A DNA stretch of 20,670 nucleotides from positions 1 through 20,670 of the forward strand of contig JAITAE010000067.1 in the NCBI GenBank assembly GCA_031284295.1, in the 5' to 3' direction. Each line of letters opens with the position of its first letter. Positions within the stretch are counted from its first letter, which is position 1. Below the pieces are notes generated by a model, which made no database searches, was not told the origin of the DNA, and saw only the letters and a program-made list of their open reading frames with translations. Positions 15,223-20,670 of this stretch are shown here, in pieces. The translations under genes were made by a program, and so were the position numbers. Source of the DNA: Spirochaetaceae bacterium (lineage in GTDB: Bacteria; Spirochaetota; Spirochaetia; Treponematales; Breznakiellaceae).

Positions 15223-17328
15223 TCATGGACCAACCCATTCCGCATAGCCAAACCCATCAGTGGTGTTATAGGTCAATGAAACGGTGCCGTCCATATAGGC
15301 AGTTGTCTTACTCTGATATATATGTCCACCAGTAAATTTGGAAAACAACTCATTAGAAACAGCAACAGGACTATCGGGAGTCCCGCCCTTTAAAAAAGCC
15401 TTACCGTCTGTTTTTTTCCATCCGTAACTAGTATTTTTCATAGGAGCGCTTCCTCCAGTTAAATTAATAACAATATTATTTTCACTAAGATTATTGAAAT
15501 CGCTGCCCAAATAAATTACGCCGCCGGGGGTGCTGGCACTGGTAGCCGCCACCAATTCAAACTCATTACCTATCGTAACATTACCGTTCATAATAAATTT
15601 TCCAGATGCCGACGCACGGATTTGCATGCTCATCCCGCCGGTATTGCCCGATATCGTTCCTCCATTCATCGTAAATGTTGAATTAAACACGTCTACAGCC
15701 CCGCCATTACCAGTAATTATTACATTGGTAATAGTTATAGTCATAGTTGAAGAAATAATAATACCCCATCCGCCATTATTTGAAATCGTCAAATTGCTCC
15801 AATTGTGCGTCCCTCCGGTTCCAGATAATTTAACGCCGTCACCACCATTATTTGAAATCTCGCCGCCTGTAATGACGGAAGTGCTCCATATATCTAATCC
15901 TCGCACATTTGAATTATTACTGATTTTCGCATTGCCCTTCATCTCAAATTTGCCACCTTCTCCGCCAAATACCATCGAAGCGCCGCTGGTAGTACCAGTG
16001 GAGTTGTTGCCGGTAATTTCTCCGCCCTCCATAACGAACTCTCCGGTGTTACCATTAATAGTTACCCCTCTACTAGAGGACTTTAACATTATTAAATTCG
16101 TAATCTTGGAGCCGTCCTTCATAACCACTTTGCCATTACTTTCTTTCTCTCCAATATGAAACACCGGGTAGCTAATGGTTTCATGTACTATATATGCATT
16201 TTTCCCGTCAAACGTGATATTATTGTCCGCCGTTAGAGTGCCGTTATTCAGAATTTTAAAAAGCCCGCTGTTGTTACTCTCAGGAACGGTACCGTCCCAG
16301 CTTATCTTTCGTTCCGCGCTGTCCCCTACCAGCGTTATCTTTATACCCGCCTTGTCATCCCCTGTTGGAAAAGCGTACGGGGCTACAGCCTGGTCCGCAA
16401 ACAGCCGTATAACATACTCGGCATTGGCTGTGCCGTTCTCGTTTATCCACGCCAGTACGCTGTTAAGGTTGTCGTCATACACGCCGTCCACTTCTGTTTT
16501 CACATTGCTTTCTACTATCATGAATTGGACATCACCAATGAATGGCACATCCCCTGATTCCGGTGGTTCGTCCCCTTCAGCAGGGAGTTCGCCCTCATCA
16601 GCGCCTTCATCTTCATCTTCACCGTCTTCGCCTTCCTCATCACTGCCCGGCAGCGATCCAATGACAAACGCCCCCTCTGATGATACCCCTCTCTCTATGT
16701 CGCCTACCTTAACCGCACCGTTTCCACCCAAAACCAGCGTCGCCCCGGCCGTACCCAAGTGATAAATCGCGTTTTGGTTAGCAACGGACAGCTTGCCGTC
16801 TACGCCCGACTCTATATTTTCATCCGCAAAAGCAAGATGATTGCCTTCATTAACAACAAAATTTACACCCTCTGTTATAAAAAATTTTGTTTTTATCAAA
16901 AAAACACCGGCCGTGGCGGAGTCTGCCGCCGGCAGCCGGAGCGCCTGACTTTTGCCGCTTCTATCATTTTTATCCGCCGTTTCCCCGTCCTCTAAATCGG
17001 ATACTATGTATACATCAGCGTCAGCCGTTATCGAATCCACCTCAAGCGTTAAACCAAGCGGAATCACCAGCGTCTTTTTAGTAATTACATTTATAGGCTT
17101 TTTGGCGCTAAAACTATTTTCAACTTTTATCGTACCGGTAAGCGGGTCATTAACGGCTGCTAATAATGAAGCCTCATCGGTAACGGAAACCGTCTTTAAC
17201 GGAATTTCTTCTTTAACCGATTTTAAAATATCCTCGCAACCTATAAACAAAAAAGCCGCAAACAAAAAAGCCGCCGCGCACGATACCGCGCCTGCAAGCC
17301 TCCCAAAACTAAAATTGAAGTTTTTCAT
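15223..17328 (-). CDS. Beta-helix repeat lipoprotein
   Basis: A 701-residue lipoprotein; residues 1-30 are a signal peptide ending LFIGC, with Cys31 the lipidation site. Residues 45-225 are strand-rich with VTDEASLLAAVNDP, a motif common before parallel beta-helix folds. Residues 229-260 are an acidic Glu/Asp/Gly linker. Residues 340-620 carry many short turns of the type GGEITGNN, GGEISNNGG and GGTISGNTGG, characteristic of right-handed parallel beta-helix surface proteins. A binding, adhesive or carbohydrate-contact role at the surface is inferred. ATG at 17328 has AAGGAG at 8-base spacing. It is the first clear gene behind the cobalamin riboswitch, but lies about 490 bases beyond the aptamer, with a possible small ORF and a 15-base homopolymer between them. 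Confidence 0.8.
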   Translation of the reverse strand: MKNFNFSFGRLAGAVSCAAAFLFAAFLFIGCEDILKSVKEEIPLKTVSVTDEASLLAAVNDPLTGTIKVENSFSAKKPINVITKKTLVIPLGLTLEVDSITADADVYIVSDLEDGETADKNDRSGKSQALRLPAADSATAGVFLIKTKFFITEGVNFVVNEGNHLAFADENIESGVDGKLSVANQNAIYHLGTAGATLVLGGNGAVKVGDIERGVSSEGAFVIGSLPGSDEEGEDGEDEDEGADEGELPAEGDEPPESGDVPFIGDVQFMIVESNVKTEVDGVYDDNLNSVLAWINENGTANAEYVIRLFADQAVAPYAFPTGDDKAGIKITLVGDSAERKISWDGTVPESNNSGLFKILNNGTLTADNNITFDGKNAYIVHETISYPVFHIGEKESNGKVVMKDGSKITNLIMLKSSSRGVTINGNTGEFVMEGGEITGNNSTGTTSGASMVFGGEGGKFEMKGNAKISNNSNVRGLDIWSTSVITGGEISNNGGDGVKLSGTGGTHNWSNLTISNNGGWGIIISSTMTITITNVIITGNGGAVDVFNSTFTMNGGTISGNTGGMSMQIRASASGKFIMNGNVTIGNEFELVAATSASTPGGVIYLGSDFNNLSENNIVINLTGGSAPMKNTSYGWKKTDGKAFLKGGTPDSPVAVSNELFSKFTGGHIYQSKTTAYMDGTVSLTYNTTDGFGYAEWVGP

Positions 17329-17349
17329 ATATTCTACTCCTTATTCTGA

Positions 17350-17416
17350 CCCTGGCCCGCGTCCCCTAGTCAAACAACGTTTGACAGACTACTTAAGCCT
17401 AGACGCGGGCTTCAGG
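17350..17416. repeat. Nested inverted-repeat element before the beta-helix lipoprotein
   Basis: Outer arms GCCCGCGTC (17355-17363) and GACGCGGGC (17402-17410) are extended by CCCTG and CAGGG (with a 2-base bulge), and CCTAG/CTAGG-type complementarity continues inward. The interior holds a second hairpin, GTCAAAC (17369-17375) with GTTTGAC (17379-17385). The transcript would form a long stem about 20 bases before the lipoprotein start, just outside its Shine-Dalgarno site. Confidence 0.7.
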
Positions 17417-17765
17417 GCTCAAACCCTACAACAACCGCGCTTTGCGCGGCTATTCCGCCTAAACTAAAAGCCTCTCCGTCCATAGGAACAAGTCCTGTTT
17501 CCGCGAAAGTATATATGTAAAAATTATGTTTGTTATAAAAAATACGGCTGGGGGGGGGGGGGGGCAAATGACGATAATTAACAATCAACGAATAATGACC
17601 GGTGAACAGCGGGTTTTTGCGCGGCGGACGGCGAGTCTGCCGGTAAGTATTACAAGTTGTAAAAGAAATAACAGGAAGGCGGCGTAACACGGAAAATACT
17701 AATACGCCCAACGTACTATGGAAATAATTTTCGCCAAACCACCGCATTGCGGCTGCTGGAAACAT
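17412..17765 (-). CDS. Possible small leader ORF behind the cobalamin riboswitch
   Basis: A 117-residue frame with no recognised homology. The case for it: ATG at 17765 has GGAGG at 5-base spacing, lies 57 bases after the aptamer's closing stem, and both SD and ATG fall inside a potential hairpin (17763-17795), a normal layout for a translational riboswitch. The case against: the protein has no recognisable domain or clear signal peptide, its middle (about 17565-17605) looks like AT-rich noncoding repeat, and its 3' end is a hairpin also found at 18024-18060. It contains PPPPP encoded by the 15-base C tract, so any tract change not divisible by three would shift the frame. It may be an uORF rather than a functional protein. 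Confidence 0.35.
   Translation of the reverse strand: MFPAAAMRWFGENYFHSTLGVLVFSVLRRLPVISFTTCNTYRQTRRPPRKNPLFTGHYSLIVNYRHLPPPPPSRIFYNKHNFYIYTFAETGLVPMDGEAFSLGGIAAQSAVVVGFEP
17424..17460. repeat. Hairpin repeat C, copy 1
   Basis: Aligns base for base with 18024-18060 (offset exactly 600): both have C-ACAACCGCGC, a 3-base centre, GC(G/A)CGG and TTCCGC. It forms the CCGCGC-TTT-GCGCGG hairpin. The second copy is part of the riboswitch aptamer. Confidence 0.7.
17550..17564. repeat. Homopolymeric tract of 15 G (C on the operon strand)
   Basis: Fifteen consecutive G on the plus strand, C on the transcribed strand of the lipoprotein operon, 222 bases upstream of the beta-helix lipoprotein start and in frame within the possible leader ORF. 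Tracts of this length slip readily during replication. In Treponema pallidum, poly-G tracts upstream of tpr genes cause phase variation. Its exact length in the assembly may be unreliable. Confidence 0.95.
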
Positions 17766-17795
17766 GGAAACCTCCGGCCTGTAGCGGGCCACATG
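17763..17795 (-). promoter_or_regulatory. Possible riboswitch expression platform (SD/start hairpin)
   Basis: On the minus strand CATG(T)G (17790-17795) can pair with CCATG (17763-17767) and GGCC (17787-17790) with GGCC (17776-17779). This encloses the GGAGG (17771-17775) and ATG (17763-17765) of the possible leader ORF. No U-tract follows, so control of translation rather than Rho-independent termination is suggested. Pairing was judged by eye. Confidence 0.4.
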
Positions 17796-17821
17796 GGATT
17801 CGTCACGGGCAAAAGCCCGCC

Positions 17822-18074
17822 GCATACCAAAGTTTCCTGACTTATGAACCGGCGACAATCCGCCAAGGGCGCCGCGCCTTCCCGAAACCGCAAAATGTAA
17901 CACATCCCGCACTCTCAGTGGCATTTACGCCGCCCCGCCTGTCCGTCAATGCCGGACAAGCCATTCAATCACAGTTACGCCATAGTGGGGGAATCACACC
18001 CTAAGACTTACGCGAGGCGCAAGTCCCATAACAACCGCGCAAAGCACGGTTGTTCCGCTTCCATTGAAGTATAC
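17822..18074 (-). promoter_or_regulatory. Cobalamin (B12) riboswitch aptamer
   Basis: On the minus strand, in order: 5' closing strand GTATAC (18069-18074); hairpin AACAACCG/CGGTTGTT; GGGAC (18023-18027); an 8-bp hairpin; GGTGTGATTCC (17990-18000); AACTGTGA (17969-17976); GCCACTG (17916-17922); GGGAAGGCG (17875-17883); the B12 box AAGTCAGGAAACTT (17830-17843); and the 3' closing strand GTATGC (17822-17827). Order and spacing match the cobalamin riboswitch consensus (GGTGaaAatCC, AACTGT, GCCACTG, GGGAAGGC, AGCCAGGAgACC). It is somewhat long because of added hairpins. It lies directly behind a consensus promoter and should lower expression of the leftward lipoprotein operon when adenosylcobalamin or a related cobamide is plentiful. 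Confidence 0.92.
18024..18060. repeat. Hairpin repeat C, copy 2 (within the riboswitch 5' region)
   Basis: Counterpart of 17424-17460. On the minus strand it forms AACAACCG-N9-CGGTTGTT and includes the GGGAC that starts the aptamer core, so it is structurally part of the riboswitch. A related but shorter stem occurs at 11116-11137. Confidence 0.7.
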
Positions 18075-18082
18075 TAACCAGC

Positions 18083-18111
18083 ATTATATCGCACGAAATT
18101 TTTTTTGTCAA
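18083..18111 (-). promoter_or_regulatory. Consensus sigma-70 promoter of the riboswitch operon
   Basis: TTGACA (18106-18111) and TATAAT (18083-18088) on the minus strand are separated by exactly 17 bp. The expected transcription start is near 18076, which places the riboswitch closing stem (18069-18074) at the very 5' end of the RNA. Confidence 0.9.
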
Positions 18112-18210
18112 GCAAAAAAATTCAGCTTTGTCGCTAACAAGTGATAAGTTCACCCTCTGAAGTAACGAGGGAATCGTTCACCCCCCGGCTAAAATAGGAG
18201 GATGAAATAT

Positions 18211-18660
18211 ATGATGGGCAGCAAAGAACTGGCACGGCTGGCGGTTATTAAGGGCACTTTGGACGGGGACTACACGGCAAAGCATGAAGAACAACTGGCT
18301 GGGAATACCCTGGACAAGACCCAATTCGGCCATATCGCGGAAACCTTAGGCTGCGATCTTATTCCCACCGGAAGTTGGCAAGCCAAAGGCGGTTCATAGC
18401 TGAGTTCAACCAACGGTTCCACCGGGAGACTGCCTGCAAGGACACAACCGCCTTTGCGCCCGTTCCGGCGGGCTTCGATCTTGACACCCTGCTTGCGGCC
18501 AAATACGACCGTAAAACGGACAACTGCGGCTGCCTAATTCCCTGGCCTCCGGTCAAAAAACACATCGTGTTTTTGTTCAGCGAAAAGATAGGCTTTAAAG
18601 CGTATTATGACAAAAGGTATTACGGGGTAAAATTCTTGGACTTTCTGAACAACAACAAGA
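18211..18660 (+). pseudogene. Decayed DDE transposase (ISNCY/integrase-like), deleted and frameshifted
   Basis: AGGAGG at 18196-18201 precedes ATG 18211 and a helix-rich start (MGSKELARLAVIKGTLDGDY) typical of the N-terminal helix-turn-helix of this family. The frame then jumps to a piece from the catalytic domain end (TQFGHIAETLGCDLIPTGSW then QAKG), so most of the DDE core is missing, and stops at 18397-18399. In another frame from about 18390 the family's C-terminal part continues: FIAEFNQRFHRE, FAPVPAGFDLDTLLAAKYDR, and a tail ending near YGVKFLDFLNNNKK. At least two deletions or shifts are needed, so it is inactive. It marks past insertion next to the riboswitch promoter, about 100 bp away on the other strand. 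Confidence 0.8.
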
Positions 18661-19013
18661 AATCCCATTTGCCATTTTCCGCAGGTGGCCAAACGCCTTA
18701 TTCACGATTCTTTTTTCGCCAGCGTCAAAGCCCCCTAACTTGCCGGCAAGGGGGGAGGGGTATCGAATCGCCCGTTAATATGTCCCGTAAGGGGTTATCG
18801 AATCGCTCGTTATTGACACAAAGTTGACACATTTGCGTAATGAAATGAGCATTCTCATTAGGGCATGCTGATGTGCCAACGAAGTTAATCAGCGTTGCAC
18901 TAAGTTCATCAGATATTCCATTTCTATCACAAGATAAGTGGCGTTCAATTTTTGCATGGCCAGCGGGATTTGTATGAGCTCGACGGCGAATGTTTTATCC
19001 TGTGCGGTAATGA
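18661..19013. other. Gap between transposase remnant and GH18-like lipoprotein
   Basis: No supported gene. It contains two copies of TATCGAATCGC(C/T)CGTTA with a 35-bp period (18761-18779 and 18796-18814), perhaps from an IS end. Short uninterrupted frames on both strands of 18885-19013 could be relics of a gene but are too short to assign. Confidence 0.5.
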
Positions 19014-20111
19014 CTAGCTGTCAAGTTTTACAAGCGCCCAAACGTTTAGTGTTTCCTGCCCTAAACGCCAAAACCCTACGTTTTTAACGCCCTGTGTGCG
19101 GTACATACGCATACGTGAAGCAAGCGAGTATTCGTCTTCGTAGTATACCGTAACCCGAACCGTTATATCGTATGTAAATGTTGGTATGCCATTGACGCGG
19201 CGGAAGTTCTGTGCATCGTAATCGCGTTTTAGGTTTTCTGTCGTGCTGTGTATAAGGCCGCGCGATGTGCTTTTATCACCCCAACTGCGCCCGTAAAACG
19301 GTATACCCATAATAAGTTTTTCCGGTCCTATCGCTTGCAGGCTGTAATCCGCCACAGATTTACACCAATTCATTGAAGCCACCGGGCCGGGCGAACTACC
19401 CGACCAATGCTCATCGTATGCCATTACAAAAATACGATCGGCGATTGCTGCTATTGAAACATAATTGTAAGTACCGCCGGCGCGAGTGCGTGCAGGTACG
19501 CAAACCGAAAGCATTTTACTACCTAAACCGGCGCGTATTTCGGCTAAAAACGATAAAAAATGTTCCGCATCGCGCGCCGGCACACTTTCCAAATCCACAT
19601 TGAGGCCGTCATAATCCTTTACCGCCGCGAGTATTTCCGAAACAAGCAGCCTTCTAGCCTCACTACCCCCCTGAATAACAAAATGAGTGAGGCCGGCACT
19701 GTTACAAACAAGAGCCAAATGCACCCTACCGTTAAATTTACTGATATTTTTTCGGCGCGGAATATCGGCTAGATGGCCATAACGGTCAACCTCTGCCGCG
19801 AAATATACCAAATCTGAAACAGGATAACGGCTTTTAATATCCCCTTCCCGCCCGCTGAGTAGATATGCCCACACCTCGCCAAAGGAGCTTTCCGGCAGCC
19901 CGTCAATGTTGTTTTCCGACAATTCCACGATTTCATAGAGTTCTTCCGTTTCCACGACAATTTCATCTTCAACATGAACTATTTCTTCAACCGTTTCGAG
20001 ATTCGCCGTATTCAAATCACTGGTTGGCGACGTAGGGGCAGTCGTCCTACAACTGGAAATTTCAAACAGTATAATTAAAATTAAAATGATTTTTAAACTA
20101 TTTAGTCGCAT
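19014..20111 (-). CDS. GH18/YaaH-like glycosidase lipoprotein
   Basis: A 365-residue lipoprotein; the hydrophobic N-terminus ends in ISSC with lipidated Cys21. A Glu/Val-rich spacer (about 35-75) follows. The rest is a glycoside hydrolase family 18 barrel of the spore-germination YaaH/SleL type. DYDGLNVDLES at 166-176 carries the catalytic signature with Glu175 as proton donor and Asp173 beside it. MAYDEHWSGSSPGPVASMNW and EKLIMGIPFYGRSW are the conserved later strands. The catalytic residues are intact, so an active enzyme cleaving beta-1,4-linked N-acetylhexosamine polymers is expected. Peptidoglycan remodelling at the envelope is most likely; chitin degradation cannot be excluded. No LysM domain is present. 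ATG 20111 has no Shine-Dalgarno site, but a promoter lies only 8 bases upstream. Confidence 0.87.
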   Translation of the reverse strand: MRLNSLKIILILIILFEISSCRTTAPTSPTSDLNTANLETVEEIVHVEDEIVVETEELYEIVELSENNIDGLPESSFGEVWAYLLSGREGDIKSRYPVSDLVYFAAEVDRYGHLADIPRRKNISKFNGRVHLALVCNSAGLTHFVIQGGSEARRLLVSEILAAVKDYDGLNVDLESVPARDAEHFLSFLAEIRAGLGSKMLSVCVPARTRAGGTYNYVSIAAIADRIFVMAYDEHWSGSSPGPVASMNWCKSVADYSLQAIGPEKLIMGIPFYGRSWGDKSTSRGLIHSTTENLKRDYDAQNFRRVNGIPTFTYDITVRVTVYYEDEYSLASRMRMYRTQGVKNVGFWRLGQETLNVWALVKLDS

Positions 20112-20118
20112 GAATTTA

Positions 20119-20147
20119 ATAATAGCGAGGGCTTAAATTTACCACAA
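20119..20147 (-). promoter_or_regulatory. Promoter of the GH18-like gene, implying a leaderless mRNA
   Basis: TTGTGG (20142-20147) and TATTAT (20119-20124) on the minus strand are 17 bp apart. The ATG (20109-20111) begins 8 bases after the -10 box, where transcription would start, and no ribosome-binding sequence is present. Confidence 0.5.
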
Positions 20148-20276
20148 GCTGTCGCAGCAAGACATCGAAAATGTAACCGAAAAAAGGTGTTTGAGACATT
20201 GGACTTGTTCAAGAACCTTATGGGTTCTCTCACAAGCCGCAGAAAATGCTGCGCATTTTGCCGTTTTTAAGCGGAA

Positions 20277-20358
20277 GTTGTTCAAAACCGGAAGTTTTTG
20301 AACAACTCTATTATGAAAAAGTAACCCAAATCGACATACTTCCGGGAAAAACCGGAGG
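20277..20358 (+). promoter_or_regulatory. Hairpins upstream of transposase, including one over its ribosome-binding site
   Basis: GTTGTTCAAAA (20277-20287) and TTTTGAACAAC (20296-20306) form a perfect 11-bp stem whose loop contains CCGGAAG. CTTCCGG (20339-20345) can pair with CCGGAGG (20352-20358), burying the GGAGG of the transposase, or alternatively with that CCGGAAG loop. Two further small stems precede it (AGAACC/GGTTCT and AAAATGC/GCATTTT). Confidence 0.6.
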
Positions 20359-20363
20359 TTAAA

Positions 20364-20670
20364 ATGGGCTTGCACATGAATGAACAAAAAGCAGTAACGC
20401 GGGAAACTAGAGAGGAGTACCACAAGGCAGGCAAGAAGGAAAAAGGCTTAATTCTGGATCAGTATGTCAGGCTCACAGGCTATAACCGGAAGTACGCCGT
20501 CCGTCTCCTGTCTAAGCCTGTCGCCGGCAAGACCGTAATGACCGTCATAGACGGGAAAACGGTCGTTTACAAAGCGGAAAAAAGCCGAGCCCTGAAAACC
20601 GATTGGGAAAACCTATCTACACACGGGAAACGCTTGCCTGCATCGAAGCTATGTGGCGATTTTACTGGTA
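20364..20670 (+). CDS. Transposase, N-terminal part, with apparent -1 frameshift (runs off window)
   Basis: ATG 20364 has GGAGG at 5-base spacing. The N-terminus (MNEQKAVTRETREEY, then LDQYVRLTGYNRKYAVRLL) is the helix-turn-helix start of an integrase-type (DDE) transposase family common in spirochaetes and other gut bacteria. Frame 0 stays open to the window end, but family-like sequence moves to the -1 frame after about 20580, where GKPIYTRETLACIEAMWRFY is read. An A6 run (20578-20583) is the likely shift point. It may be a decayed copy, a sequencing error or ribosomal frameshifting; the catalytic domain lies outside the window. The codon pattern AAA AGC does not form a canonical -1 slippery heptamer. 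Confidence 0.7.
   Translation, partial: MGLHMNEQKAVTRETREEYHKAGKKEKGLILDQYVRLTGYNRKYAVRLLSKPVAGKTVMTVIDGKTVVYKAEKSRALKTDWENLSTHGKRLPASKLCGDFTG

Noticed and set aside
17766..17924. Upstream extension of the small leader ORF to an ATG at 17924
   Set aside because: This start lies inside the riboswitch at its GCCACTG block, has no SD, and the encoded residues simply translate aptamer sequence.
18885..19013. Short open frames on both strands with protein-like composition (for example HGQRDLYELDGECF on plus, FAVELIQIPLAMQKLNATYL on minus)
   Set aside because: Too short, no start with SD, and the two strands compete; possibly a gene relic but not assignable.

Overview
The window most resembles a spirochaete chromosome, probably a gut-type Treponema. 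This is inferred from gene content: a UPF0164 (FadL-like) protein, a TlyC-type CBS protein, FlgD-Ig/OmpA and PorV/FadL-like envelope proteins, several large lipoproteins with loose lipoboxes, and remnants of insertion sequences. No database search was possible.

Layout. Positions 1-4369 read rightward: the 3' end of a DHH/DHHA1 phosphoesterase, a secreted protein with a 66-bp Pro/Gln tandem repeat and a barrel-like C-terminus, then tlyC and an MscS-family channel as a probable pair. A strong hairpin (4387-4418) separates these from a leftward block (10495 to 4462): UPF0164/FadL-like protein, PorV/FadL-like protein, a 1060-residue protein with eight FlgD-type Ig-like repeats and an OmpA domain, and rpiB. 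A repeat-filled gap (10496-11160) follows. A second leftward block (about 18111 to 11161) then carries a consensus sigma-70 promoter, a cobalamin riboswitch, a possible small ORF containing a 15-base G/C homopolymer, a beta-helix lipoprotein, a 548-residue protein of unknown function, and a 787-residue lipoprotein. The right edge holds a decayed transposase, a GH18/YaaH-like lipoprotein and the start of a second transposase.

The most interesting system is the riboswitch operon. The minus-strand leader carries all recognisable conserved blocks of a cobalamin aptamer (17822-18074) directly behind a TTGACA-N17-TATAAT promoter. It controls no recognisable B12 biosynthesis gene or BtuBFCD transporter. 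Instead it controls surface-type proteins, and the C-terminal region of the last lipoprotein resembles (from memory) surface proteins encoded in Bacteroidetes B12-uptake loci (BtuG/BtuH type). My inference is a spirochaetal cobamide capture module, possibly phase-variable through the poly-G/C tract. The riboswitch is well supported; the binding function of the proteins is a hypothesis.
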